DNA from: Ariolimax columbianus
Taxonomy: Eukaryota; Mollusca; Gastropoda; Stylommatophora; Arionidae
NCBI GenBank assembly: GCA_036924085.1
Contig: JAVGWX010000007.1
Span: 31,659,953 to 31,723,952, forward strand
DNA: 64,000 bases
Reading direction: 5' to 3'
Shown here: positions 45,990-56,960 of the stretch, piece after piece
Layout: every line of letters begins with the position of its first letter
How positions within the stretch are numbered: the stretch's first letter is position 1
Made by a program: the position numbers and the translations under genes
Notes under the pieces: model-generated
Databases searched by the model: none
What the model was told of the DNA's origin: nothing
The model's input: the letters and a program-made list of their open reading frames with translations, nothing else

Positions 45990-46009
45990 ACATACATATA
46001 ATCACATAT

Positions 46010-46042
<33 letters not shown>
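45990..46042. repeat. (CA)n(TA)n microsatellite
   Basis: ACATATACACACACACACAC and then TATATATATATA. Confidence 0.9.
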
Positions 46043-46249
46043 GACACGATATATAATTCTCGTCTATTCTAGCAGAATGTTTGACATCAGTAACAGTTTA
46101 AAAGTGAGCTATTCAATGACGTCAATACCTCAAATTCGCTGCTTAAAATACAAATATTTTTTGTTTCAATTGAATTAAGACGCAAGTACCTATATATATA
46201 TATATGTGTATACATCCGGGTGAATTGGTTAAGATTGAGAACGAATGAG

Positions 46250-46790
46250 ATTGAAAGAGAGAGATAGAGCATGGGAGAAAATGTAGTGTTACGGAATGAG
46301 ATGTGAGAGAGATAGAGAGAGAGAGAGAGAGAAAGAGAGAGAAAGAGAGAGAGGTTTTATAAGGAGATGAGTGAGAGAAAGACTGATAGGAGGGGATAAC
46401 GGGAGAGACAGAGGTGGGGATAAAGCAAGTGAGAGAGAGAGATAGAGATAGAGAGAGAAAGGTAATGTAATTAGATGAGTGAGAGAAAAACTGATAGAAG
46501 GGGATAACGTGAGAGACAGATAGAGATAGTGTTACAGTGAGAGAGAAAGAGAGAGGGGTTATTAAATGGAGCGAGAGAAAGATTGATAGGAGGAGAGAAC
46601 GTGAGAGTCAGATAGAGGTGTGGATAAAACCAGAGAGAGAGAGAAAAAGAGAGAGATGTTATATAATGAGATGAGTGTGCGATTTACTGATAGGAGGAGA
46701 TAACGTGAGAGACATATATAGATGGTGATAAAAGAGAGAAAGAGAGATAGAGAAAGTGAGAGAGAAAGAGAGATGGAGGGATACATTGCT
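46250..46790. repeat. Purine-rich GAGA tract with ~100-bp higher-order repeats
   Basis: GAGAGAGA stretches separated by a recurring motif GATGAGTGAGAGAAA, CTGATAGGAGGGGATAACG, GAGAGACAGA that appears about four times from 46,365 to 46,710. Confidence 0.85.
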
Positions 46791-46859
46791 GTAGACAAAT
46801 AAGATCTTTTACCCTCTGCATCTGACGAGAGTATTCGTCTGCCCAGATCTGTCAATCTT

Positions 46860-47410
46860 ATTTATTTGAGTTCCTTGCCAGATTTATCTCCTTGTTTTCC
46901 TCTTTGTTCGCCTTCTTATTCTCATTATCTGCCTCCTGTCATCCGTGTCTTGCTCTTTTTATCATTCTTCACCTCCTCCAATTTAGTTCTTCTTCTTTCT
47001 CCTCATCTTTCTCTCTCTTATATGTGTTCTTTTTCTGTTTCTTCTTCTTCTTCTCTCTCTCTTGTATGTGTTCGTCTTCATCTTCTTAATCTTCTTCGTC
47101 TCTGCACCCTTCCATGTAATTGTTTCTTCTTTTCTCACTGGTTCTCTGTTCTTTTCTTTTTCTTCCTAGTGTTAATCTTCGTCGGTCGCTTTCTCTTTCT
47201 TTGATATTTCTTTTTTTGCGGAATGTATTCTCCTTCTCATCCGCTCTCTCGTTTATTTGTTAATCATCTTCTTTTCCTCCATGTCCGTTCTATTTCTTCT
47301 TTCTCATCTTTCTCTCATCCTCTTTCTCACTATCCCTCTCTTCTACTTCATCTCATCTTCACATTCTTCGACGCTTTCCTCAATTCATCACCCCTTCTTT
47401 TTAGTTAGAA
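46860..47410. repeat. Pyrimidine-rich TTCTTC/CTCTTT tract
   Basis: Degenerate T/C-rich sequence. Frames of up to 112 codons have only Ser/Phe/Leu composition. Confidence 0.7.
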
Positions 47411-47975
47411 CCCAGATGGCAGCACCACACTCAGCAGTGCTACATACGGCTCATTAAACAGCACCACTGCCTACAGTAACCATACTTTCACTTATGCTTT
47501 CATTTCAAAATATTCCGTCTTAGTCTTCAAATCTATTTCACCCATAAAACTGACGTTCTGGAAGATCCTTAAAATTGTATCCCTTAATTGTCTTAAAGGA
47601 GGCCATGATGAAACTTTTCCTCTCTCGTGGAGCCGACAGACTTTGAGAACAACCAATACAGTTGTTCTTCTCCTGGGATCGACGCAATGTTCATAACAAC
47701 AGCATGAATTATTTACAGAAACAATACACCCATCACGAGATTACGATGATTCACTTATAAAATTACCCCCAGCGACTGCTTCATAACTGCAAATTTATTA
47801 CTTATTTATACTTATTTTGGCATGAATAAATGTTACTGGGCGAATAAATTATCTGCTGACGAACGCATTCGCTTACCACAATCACGCAATTACTGTAAAT
47901 ACAGTTTGAACTTTGACCTCTTTTCGACCGTGCTCATTGCGTTATTTGTAACTGGCAAGAGACAAATTGTAAACC
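47411..47975. other. No recognised feature
   Basis: The frame 47,822-48,025 (67 codons) has no motif. CCAGTGGTTCTTACGCC at about 47,974 resembles a hAT terminal repeat. Confidence 0.4.
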
Positions 47976-48014
47976 AGTGGTTCTTACGCCTGGCTTCAAA
48001 GAGGGCTTTTCAAA

Positions 48015-48420
48015 ACGTTATGTGATAGATTTCAGAGTGGTATGTGATTTTTTTTCAAGGTGTTATGTGACATATTTATCATTCTTATGTGATAGATATC
48101 ATTGCGCTATGGGATATATTTCAGGATGATACGTGATAGATTCCAATATAAGTGATATATTTCAGAGTGTTATGGGATATATTTCAGAGTGATACGTGAT
48201 AGATTCCAAAATAAGTGATATATTTCAGTGATACGTGATAATTTTCAAAATAAGTGATATATTTTAGAGTGATACGATATATTTCAGAGTGATACGTGAT
48301 AAATTCCAATATAACTGATTTATTTCAGAATGTTATGCGATATATTTCAGAGTGATAGGTAATAGATTCTAATATTAGTGATATATTTCAGAATGTTTGC
48401 GATATGTTTCAGTGTATGTC
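48015..48420. repeat. Degenerate ~50-60-bp minisatellite
   Basis: Units combine GATATATTTCAGAGTG, TTATGGGATATATTTCAG, ATACGTGATAGATTCC and AATATAAGTGATATATTTC, with variable deletions. Confidence 0.85.
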
Positions 48421-48866
48421 TATGAATCTCTGATGAAGGGGAAATGGTATGGGGAATATTTGGACTAAATAAACAAAGAACTTACTCTAGATTAGCAATT
48501 ATTTTTATTAAAGAATTCTCTTAAACAGGTGTGCCAATGAGCGGCTGAACAGTACACATACCCGACACTGCAGAATTACGGAGTAAAACTCCCGCTACCT
48601 GTACGCTCTAGTCGATAAAGCTGTAAAGGGGTGTATTTGTAAATGTCTGCCTGACCCACAACTAGGGAATGCCAGCTAGAAAGGGAACTGGTCAAACGTC
48701 AAAATAATTTTAGGGTAAGCTGAGCCATAGTCATAAAGGGACATAATCGCTCATCGTTCTAAAAATAGAAATGTAGTCAGGGAAGACCGACATATGTTAT
48801 GGTTATCGGGCTGTAAAAAAAATAGCTCGCTAATGGCCGTCTCGTAGAAACTAATTAACCTGATTC
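48421..48866. other. No recognised feature
   Basis: Plain sequence with short frames. Confidence 0.45.
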
Positions 48867-48880
48867 ATATCATGTGTTAA

Positions 48881-49131
48881 GGGGACGGCGTGGGCTAGTG
48901 GTTAAGTGGCACGGCTCACAAACCGAAGGTGCTGGGTTCGATCCCCATCACAGCACCGGCCGTTACCCCGGGGAAACAAACCCTTAGAAAATGCAGGAGG
49001 AAGCAGACCCTTACATAAAATGCATGCTGAAGTCGGATGCACTGGGTCGACAGGCGCAAAATAAAAACCACAGTGCAACGCACACCGCCTTGGGGATTTG
49101 AGAAATAAGGCGAACGCAAAAAAATAAATAA
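48881..49131 (+). mobile_element. SINE-1, best preserved copy
   Basis: Head GGGGACGGCGTGGGCTAGTG with box A TGGGCTAGTGG (48,891-48,901) and box B GGTTCGATCCC (48,935-48,945), spacing as in tRNA genes. The body runs to GGCGAACGCAAAAAAATAAA. Upstream stands ATATCATGTGTTAA (48,867-48,880) and after the tail ATATAATGTGTTA (49,132-49,144), a nearly exact duplication. Polymerase III transcription is expected from the boxes. Confidence 0.9.
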
Positions 49132-49158
49132 ATATAATGTGTTACTGTCAGTGGCAAC

Positions 49159-49477
49159 TTTTTTTTTTTTTTTTGCTTAGATGTTTGCCTCACTAGTTTC
49201 TACTGGCGGAGGCGCGCCATTTTCCACCCCAGACCGTAGTCAATTGGGCGATATCAGGACGCATAAACCAGTGCTTGGATGCATGTGTGCATCTGTATGT
49301 ACCTATGTTAGGTTTGTGCGCCCTCAGAAGCTAGCCCAACCAAAGTGCTATGGAAGGGCTTTACCACGAGGGCGCGTGTGAAAGTTGTGCAAGGGTGTGA
49401 CTGAAGGACAGAGTCAAATGAAACAGAGTGAGGTGAGAAGAGAGAGAAGGGGAAGAGTGGCCCCCAGGGTGATATCT
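49159..49477 (-). mobile_element. Family-4 retroposon with 13-bp target-site duplication
   Basis: TGTCAGTGGCAAC occurs at 49,146-49,158 and 49,478-49,490. Between lies a 319-bp element with 16 Ts at its plus-strand start, so the A tail and sense are on minus. It matches 25,190-25,470. Its insertion splits the RNase H frame cleanly: removing the insert and one duplication copy rejoins SVAT to GKYSSNF. Confidence 0.92.
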
Positions 49478-50170
49478 TGTCAGTGGCAACTGGAAAATAC
49501 TCAAGCAATTTCACAGCGGAGGCAGAGGCACTGAGGGCTGCAGTAGAAGCAGTGCTGACAGGCAAAAGAAATGAAAGCCAGATAGCCCTGTTTACAGATG
49601 CCCTGGTCGTAGTCACAGCACTAAAAAGCCAGAAAAATACTGAACTTAATGATTTAACAGCAGTACTCTGTCAACTATGCCAGCAGACCGCACCAAAAAG
49701 AGTAGTAGTACAGTGGGTTCCATCCCATTGTAACATCCAAGGCAACGAGGAGACTGGCAAAAGAAGGTGCAAGACTACCACAACCAGATTCTAGTGTGAC
49801 CTACGCAGAGTCCAAAAGGCTTATCAGAGCCAGATACATGGCCAAATGGGAAACAGAACATACTTTCTAAACAAAAAATGATGCTTATTACCAGTTGAAC
49901 AGAAGAGAACAGGTCGTGGTCTTTAGACTCCGCACAGGCCACAACAGACTGAGGTATCACCTATTCAATAAACTGAAGATAGGTGGCACTGACGAATGCA
50001 CTTGTGGTACCGGGAAAATTACCGCTGAACATCTGCTGCAAAACTGCCCGACATATGAGGACCAGAGAGAGCACACGTGGCCATCACCAGTGGCAACACT
50101 AGACAAGCTCTATGGCAGTGTCGTCAGCCTCAGGATGACCGCTGCTTTTTTTCGAAAAAATACAGGTTGA
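49478..50170 (+). pseudogene. LINE RNase H domain and C-terminal knuckle, nearly intact
   Basis: RNase H features in order: NFTAEAEALRAA (catalytic Glu), LFTDALVVVTAL (catalytic Asp, where family members usually have TDSxSAL), and VVVQWVPSHCNIQGNE (the W-x-P-S-H...GNE block before the last Asp). A one-base loss near 49,757 shifts the frame, and LAKEGARLPQ-type sequence continues in the next frame. A TAA stop follows at about 49,868. The frame 49,895-50,170 then gives VVFRLRTGHNRLRYHL and CTCGTGKITAEHLLQNCP, the C-terminal CxCG...H...C knuckle, ending near RKNTG. Few lesions suggest a fairly young copy. Confidence 0.88.
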
Positions 50171-50439
50171 CGTTTGACAGCGTAAGAAGAAGAAGAAGAT
50201 ATCATGTGTTAAAATGGACGCAATCAGCTTTGCCGCATCCCGCGTTTTCTAACATGTCACTATGCGTATAATTACCATTACACTTCCAAGTTCGAATTTA
50301 TTTGACATCCGTTTTATAAACGGGATGTCTTCTCAAAATCTTTACAAATCGTAAGTATAGCTCAACTTATCCAGTTTATTCTAATGTTTTGCTACTGCTG
50401 GTCAATCTTCCTCGTTATGCAGTGACGTCTTTAACACTT

Positions 50440-50765
50440 CACGGGGAGAGAAGACTAAAGTCTGGTGAAGAAAATATGCTGATCAGACAATTTAGATCAG
50501 GATCAGGGGAAACATGCTAATCAGACTGTGTTAGTCAGGGTCAGGTGAAACATGCTAATCAGGCTGTATGTGTCACTGTCAGGTGAAACATGCTAATCAG
50601 GCTGTGTTAGTCAGGTTCAGGTGACAGATGTAGACCAAGACCCAGGCCCACCATTTCAAGTACATCTTGAATCTAAGGAGAGCCCCTGGAACCTGCCACC
50701 AAAGAAAGTCGGTAAGAGTACCTAACTAGTGTACGAGTGTCATTAGCAACCACAATTAACACTTT
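50440..50765 (-). mobile_element. Family-3 retroposon copy with about four core units
   Basis: Plus strand: GAGAGAAGACTAAAGTCTGG, then units GTCAGGTGAAACATGCTAATC three to four times, then GACCAAGACCCAGGCCCACC and a diverged unique part. Confidence 0.7.
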
Positions 50766-51699
50766 ATCCTAAACAGCAGTGTTTAGTTTTGGACTGTATT
50801 TTCTTTTGTAGCTGTAGCTGTGGAGTAACTAAGAACTTGGATTATATGTATGGGGATGAGCAAGTGCTTCCCGCTCATAATGGCGATGAGTAAGACCCAC
50901 ATATAGGACGATCCAGTCAGGTACGCAGAGTCTGCCACAGAACTCTCGCAGTTTTGGAACTTCCTACTCCCCTCATACGCTTGCTGGAGTGAAAGACATG
51001 CATCGTCGTACTGTACCTTTATCCGCCGATGAGGTAAGTTACACCCCTTCGCAAATTAAAAAAAAAACCGGATAACAGAACGCTGCTCCATTTTTGTGCA
51101 TGTCAATAGTCGGGCGGTCATATTCTAACTGCACTTATGACGTCACGGTGTTCGTCTGCACCAAGACTGTACGTGCAAGACACTCTCGATATCCGTAGCA
51201 ACCATATTAACCAAGTTACAATACAGAAGATATAGTTTTTTTACCTTGTATCCCACTGTTAAGGTTTTCATATATTTTATGATGAGTGTTACGCCACTGC
51301 CTACATAGTCATAAGATAATGATGCCTCTTATTTCGGTATCACCTGTCACAGATCGAGCACTTCAGATACGCCTTTCATGGGTGTTATCAAACTAATAAA
51401 AAAATTCCAAATTTTACCATTTCTACAAGTCGAAAAGAGCGAGTGTGATAACACACACCCATCCTTCAAATTATCAGACGCATAACAGAGAGGCCCTTTC
51501 CAAAAAAGAGGACGATAGAACGATGGAGTGTGTTAATCATCATTAATTCTATGTCAACTAAAAAAACACCTTTTTCGTATTCTCAAATGTGTTACAGTAG
51601 GTAATGATTCTACGGGTTCAGAATGGGACTAAGTCAATATGACGGGATCATGACAAACAAAATACACCAACGATTTTATAAAGATGTGAATGCGACACG
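50766..51699. other. No recognised feature
   Basis: Frames are under 70 codons; no window repeat family. Confidence 0.45.
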
Positions 51700-52065
51700 G
51701 GCCACATCGCTTTGACATTACTTTTCCCCACGATGGCTTTACTCTGTAAAGTGTCTTTAAATTCGACAACAGCCAAGCCACCATGACGACTTTACTTTGT
51801 AAAGTGTCTTGAAATTCGATAAAGGCCAAACCACCATGACGACCTTACTTTGTAAAGTGTCTTGAAATTCGATAAAGGCCAAACCACCATGACGACTTTA
51901 CTTTGTAAAGTGTCTTGAAATTCGATAAAGGCCAAACCACCATGACGACTTCACTTTGTAAAGTGTCTTGAAATTCGATAAAGGCCAAACCACCATGACG
52001 ACTTTACTTTGTAAAAGTGTCTTGAAATTCGACAACAGCCAAACCGCCATGACGACTTTACTTTT
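51700..52065. repeat. 53-bp minisatellite, about 7 copies
   Basis: The unit is GACGACTTTACTTTGTAAAG + TGTCTTGAAATTCGATAAAG + GCCAAACCACCAT. Outer copies are more diverged (CAACAGCC instead of ATAAAGGCC). Confidence 0.95.
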
Positions 52066-52067
52066 AT

Positions 52068-52405
52068 AATGTTCTTCTTCTGTGTCGTTGGTCGTTCTGA
52101 AACTCTCACTACCGTGCCCTAAAAATGGCTTTGCAGGTAGCAAGTTGATGTATAGAGATCGGAATACGTTGTGTCGAAGTTTACAGCTGCAATATTTGCA
52201 TATTTCGGTTCGGCACATCATACTTTAGCAGGGATGTGTACCGGATCAGCTTTCCCTTTTCGATGCTTTCTCCTGAGCCAGTCTGCATTGTTGCAGCCTA
52301 TCTCAGATCAGAACGTTGAGAAGTAGAAGCGACTTGGCAGCTCTGGATCGTTGGCACTGACGCTATCAGTCAGCTTTGGGTAGCTGACCGCTGCAGCTTA
52401 TGCAT
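52068..52405 (-). mobile_element. Family-5 LINE 3' tail
   Basis: Reverse orientation: short TTC tail at 52,072-52,082, then GGCTTTGCAGGTAGCAAG, AGTTTACAGCTGCAATATTTG, CTTGGCAGCTCTGGATCG and GACCGCTGCAGCTTATGC, matching 20,220-20,530 and 39,210-39,520 read backwards. It lies between two unrelated arrays. Confidence 0.75.
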
Positions 52406-52429
52406 TGATCAGCATTTTAATCTAATTAG

Positions 52430-52700
52430 TACCAAGTGACCATGATAAATTAGTGCCAAGTGACCATGATAAATTAGTGCCAAGTGACCATGATAAATTA
52501 GTGCCAAGTGACCATGATAAATGAGTACCAAGTGACCATGATAAATTAGTACCAAGTGACCATGATAAATTAGTACCAAGTGACAATGATAAATTAGTAC
52601 CAAGTGACCATGATAAATTAGTACCAACTGACCATGATAAATTAGTACCAAGTGATCATGATAAATTAGTACCAAGTGACCATGATAAATTAGTGCCAAA
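52430..52700. repeat. 24-bp minisatellite, about 11 copies
   Basis: Unit TGACCATGATAAATTAGTAC + CAAG, with G/A variation at GTGCC versus GTACC. The 24-bp period leaves an antisense LIYHGHLV frame of 96 codons. Confidence 0.95.
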
Positions 52701-52984
52701 GACTGATGTCAAGTGGCCATTCCAAATGAATAGCACACGATTAAGTCAAGTGATTTAAAGTCACAGAAAACGTAGGGACGTGTGTGGGAATTCTATGCAT
52801 GTGATAAAGACGAGAAAATTTAATCTGTTAGAGCATATCGTCGTCGTTGGAGGTGAATATCAGAGTTGTCTAACCACACAGAAGTAAGTTATTTATAGGG
52901 TTGTAGAATAAAGACCGCTTTCCGTGAAAATCCAACACAGTGTTCTATCAAATTGTATTATTTCAGTCCTGATAGCGAAGGACA

Positions 52985-53065
52985 TACTCTATTAAAGTTT
53001 TGAGCCCATGCCTCTGTCAGAAGACCCGACTCCAAACCTCTGGGCCACCCGCTGCTCACGCCGTA
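52985..53065 (-). other. Weak tRNA-like head
   Basis: On minus GCGGGTGGCCCAGAGGTTTGG resembles box A, and GGGCTCAAAACTT is a poor box B at the right spacing. No second copy. Confidence 0.25.
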
Positions 53066-53084
53066 TATTATACTGGGACAAAAG

Positions 53085-53490
53085 ATAAATATTTTGCTTT
53101 CTCTGTATCTCAAAGACGAAAAAGGTATCAAGAATTACTGGCGAACATCAGACAACAACAGGTAAATACTCGTGTTTTGTGATGAACACTTCCGCACCGA
53201 CTGGCGCTCGAACATCAGCTTTGGCATTCAAAACGGTACATTCCGCCGCCCAGGTGCGAGGTTTTAAGAAGACCACAGTCTTCTGGATCTCGTTCTCTCT
53301 AAGAGTTCGCAAAATATCCCATTTGTCATGTCTATCAACTACCGTGAGTTCGGAAAAACAAACAGCCTCAATTCGAATCAGAGGCAAACTGAACGGGGGG
53401 AAACTGGAGTCGCTGTTTCGGGACAATGAACTCGAACGCTGGAGTCTGTCCGAGATGCCAATTCTTAGCAGGATAAGAAAAACATAATTG
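53085..53490 (+). other. Unassigned ORF pair, possible THAP-like fragment
   Basis: The frame ending at 53,182 carries FAFSVSQRRKRYQELLANIR, and the next frame at 53,182 begins CDEHFRTDWRSN. Together they recall the second half of a THAP zinc finger (F...R...W/L..IRR...C-x2-H-F), found in P-element-like transposases and some regulators. The 102-codon frame 53,179-53,487 continues on plus with ELERWSLSEMP and no known motif. A 117-codon minus frame overlaps it. The first cysteine pair of a THAP domain was not found. Confidence 0.25.
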
Positions 53491-53904
53491 AAAACAATCA
53501 TTTCTAAAAGAAAAATGCCATCACGTAGAGAGAGTGTTGTCTACGAGGAAGGAGTGTTCAGTAGTAAAATATATTAAAGAAAGGTTACGGTGGTGGTGCG
53601 AATCACAACATAGATATGTTTGGTGCCAATTCGGCGCTGAAACAGATACAATAATGAAACCAACGGTAGAATAAACATATCTTTATCAGGACAACGGACA
53701 ACACATACAAGAACAAATAACACATGATGAAATAAGAGACAAACACGACAATGCATATAGATACACATCCCCACAGCCTGTCGTCGCATCTCGTGGGCTG
53801 GGACTTCGCGGGAAAGGAGAGAAACGTGGGTTGTGTTTAGAATATTGTGTGAGGATCCAGTCCTTGGTGCAGCAGAACAGTGTAGTGTCGAGGACGCAGC
53901 TATG

Positions 53905-54490
53905 TGAACACACACATGTATATATGAACACATACGTGGATATATGAACACATACGTGGATATGATGACATACGTGGATATATGAACACATACGTGGATA
54001 TATGAACACATACGTGGATATGAAACACATACGTGGATATGAACACACACGTGGATATATGAACACACACGTAGATATATGAACACATACGTGGATATGA
54101 ACACATACGTGGATATATGAACACATGCGTGGATATGAACACATACGTGGATATGAACACATACGTGGATATATGAACACATACGTGGATATATGAACAC
54201 ACACGTGGATATATGAACACATACGTGGATATATGAACACACACGTGGATATATGAACACACACGTGGATATATGAACACATACGTGGATATATGAACAC
54301 ATACGTGGATATATGAACACACACGTGGGTATATGAACACGTACGTGGATATATGAACACATACGTGGATATGAAACACATACGTGGATATGAAACACAT
54401 ACGTGGATATGAAACACATACGTGGATATGAAACACATACATGGGTATATGAAAACATACATGAGTACATGAACACGTACATGGGTATAC
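53905..54490. repeat. 20-bp (18/20) minisatellite, about 30 copies
   Basis: Unit GAACACATACGTGGATATAT, often shortened to 18 by loss of AT. CATACG/CACACG variants are mixed. Antisense frames of up to 317 codons arise because 60 bp (three units) contains no stop. Confidence 0.95.
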
Positions 54491-54605
54491 TATCGCATAC
54501 AAAATATATACAAACTATACTTTTCAACTGAAACCATTAGAACTGGCAGCAATTTTGAATCATGTAGGTAAGTATCTTCTCCGATGACGATGTGTATTGC
54601 ACTTT

Positions 54606-54665
54606 CTCCCTGATGAAGATTGTTTGGTCGTAACGTATGTTTCGTTCTTGCATCAGTTCCACATA
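54606..54665. repeat. Small dispersed repeat
   Basis: CTGATGAAGATTGTTTGGTCG and TAACGTATGTTTCGTTC recur at 55,652-55,700, and a decayed version at 25,800-25,860. Confidence 0.6.
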
Positions 54666-54994
54666 AAATAAAATGTTAGAGACATTTTTCTGAGGTGCAG
54701 GTGATCAATTTTCGCCTTCACCGTCTCGCCTTCTTTAACTAAATCAGGTACACGTTTACCGCCTGGTAGACTGGGTCATGTCGTGAACTGAAATCTCGCT
54801 AGGTTAGTTTACCATCACTAACAATCACTGCAATTCCTTTGACACTGAAACGTTCAATTCTTAACTGCCTACTTCAAACACCCGGTTACGTTTTTCATTC
54901 CGTACCGAACATCTGTCCATCTACATGTCGAAGTGACAGCACGGTTAGAACATTCAACTATTTCCTGGATGCTCAGCCAATTGCCAATATGGCA

Positions 54995-55305
54995 AATTCT
55001 GGCTTTTCAATTCTAGCTTTTCAATTCTGGCTTTTCAATTCTGGCTTTTCAATTCTAGCTTTTCAATTCTTGCTTTTCAATTCTGGCTTTTCAATTCTGG
55101 CTTTTCAATTCTGGCTTTTTAATTCTAGCTTTTCAATTCTGGCTTTTCAATTCTGGCTTTTCAATTCTGGCTTTTCAATTCTAGCTTTCCAATTCTGGCT
55201 TTTAAATTCTGGCTTTTCAATTCTAGCTTTTCAATTCTGGCTTTTCAATTCTGGCTTTTCAATTCTGGCTTTTCAATTCTGGCTTTTCAATTCTGGCTTT
55301 GCATC
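54995..55305. repeat. 14-bp minisatellite, about 22 copies
   Basis: Unit TTCTGGCTTTTCAA with G/A variation (TTCTAGC) and rare T changes. Three units equal 42 bp, so one plus frame stays open for 162 codons (NSGFSILAFQFWLF). Confidence 0.97.
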
Positions 55306-55309
55306 GTTT

Positions 55310-55799
55310 AACCCTCTTACAGTTTAAACAGAAAAATAGTCACATGATGTATCTAGCTTTGTCTAGATAGAGTTCTTGTCTTGCCTTGTTATCCACTTGT
55401 GCCGTGAGGCGTCACATGAAGCCGTAGTTTTCTGTTTAGGGCTAGATGCGTTGGTGAAGAAGACGTTATCCCATGACGATTTAGAATATCCGTAGTCTGC
55501 CCTTCGACCCGATAAGTCGCTATGTAAGACACTATATCAGGATATCACACCATTTGTGTCCTTATATGTTAACACCCCCCCCCCCCTTTTTTTCCATACA
55601 TGTTCCTCCCTTCTTCTGTGATTTGCTAGTTCAGCATTGTTATTTGTTGCCCCTGATGAAGGCCTATTGGTCGCAACGTATAGTTTTGTTTGTGTTCTCG
55701 TCTCGATGCGGTATCTGATCATAAAAATTTAAAAATGTTGATTAAATTTAATTTTAATTAACTCTAAACATTTTTTGTTTCATTTATTGTTTTCTCAGA
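55310..55799. other. No gene; poly-C/T run and a small dispersed repeat
   Basis: C run at 55,575-55,586 followed by Ts. CTGATGAAGGCCTATTGGTCG at 55,652 is the third copy of the small repeat, followed by GCGGTATCTGATCATAAAAA. Confidence 0.55.
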
Positions 55800-56095
55800 A
55801 TATCCGTAACACTTCATTATCCATCTACTCCTTGGTCTGCCACGTTTGCGAAAACCCAGTCACCGTGCGTTATAGGTGCACAGGGGTAGTTGGTAAGGTC
55901 GTGTTCCCATTAGGTGGCCGAACCATTTGATTCTCTCCTCATCATTATATTCAGTGCAATGACTTACTTAAATGATGTTTCTCACATCTTCATTCCGTCT
56001 TCTGTCTCTCCTAGTTACGTTGATTGTTTTCCGGAGGTATCTCATCTCACATGTAGTGATCGTTCTCTCAAGGGTTTTTTGTTAAAGTTCCCGTT
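55800..56095 (-). pseudogene. RTE-like LINE reverse transcriptase thumb relic
   Basis: The minus strand reads CEMRYLRKTINVTRRDRRRN (RT thumb), EDVRNII, then IKWFGHLMG and after one stop RKRGRPRSRW. This is the normal order MRYLRR...RVRNEDVR...WFGHxxR...RGRPRxRW. Both ends are missing, and there are stops and a frame change in the middle. Confidence 0.75.
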
Positions 56096-56439
56096 AGTAC
56101 TAGTAACAGAGAATTGACATGAATATACTGTTGATCAGTCTTTTTGTTGCCATGTTCATGTTAGGGTTTTTCAATAATAGCTGGTACGCAATTGCATTTG
56201 ATCTCAATTTCTCTATTTTAAACCTCCATGCTGTGGGAAATCACTGCCCGAGTAGTTACATTCCTGCACTTCTTAAATCGTATTTTACATACTATAGTTA
56301 TTATGTTTGAATGTATTTTAAGCGAATAGGTTGCTATCTCCATACACAAATCTATTCAGTTGCCTTTTATGGCACACACTTAACATATTCAAAGAGACAG
56401 CAGTTAGTGAAAACTTCAGTATAGCTTCTCTAGAATAAA

Positions 56440-56960
56440 CAAATGTCTTATAATCTATACAGTTAAACTAATCATAATCTACCGATCATGACGTTTACTA
56501 ATTATAATATATATTAATCATAAAATATACTAATCATAAGTTATACTATTAATAATATATACTATTAATAATCTATACTATTAATAATATATACTATTAA
56601 TAATCTATACTTTTCAAAACCTATATTAATCATAAACTATAATATTCATAATCAATACTATTTGTAATCGACCTTTCATAATATAAACTAATCTTAATCT
56701 ACCTATCACAATATATGCTATCATAATATATCTATCATAAGCTATATTGTGATAATCTATACTAATCATATATACTAATCATAATCTATAGTAATCATAA
56801 TGTATATTAATCCTAAACTATATATCATAATATATATACAAATCATAATACATACTAATCATATTATACACTAATCAAAATCTATACTAATCATTATCTT
56901 TATTAATCATAATTTTTACTAATCCCAACATATGATATCCATATTTCTTACTAATAATAA
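56440..56960. repeat. Degenerate AT-rich tandem repeat
   Basis: Units of TACTAATCATAATCTATA with variable length (about 16-20 bp); strongly diverged. Confidence 0.8.

Larger units (their letters stand above)
49145..50198 (+). mobile_element. RNase H-type LINE 3' fragment with GAA tail, split by a family-4 element
   Basis: The LINE reads from about 49,145 to 49,158, is interrupted, then resumes at 49,478 and runs to the GAA tract ending at 50,198. ATATCATGTGTTAA follows at 50,199-50,212, identical to the copy at 48,867-48,880. The simplest reading is that the LINE inserted first with this 14-bp duplication and SINE-1 later landed at its left junction. Confidence 0.75.

Noticed and set aside
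53574..54527. A 317-codon antisense frame rich in Tyr, Val, Cys, Ile and His
   Set aside because: It is produced by the 20-bp array; three units make 60 bp without a stop, and all three minus frames are open.
55652..55690. Hammerhead ribozyme
   Set aside because: CTGATGA is present, but the GAAA core is replaced by GCAA/GTAA and no stem II of more than two pairs was found.
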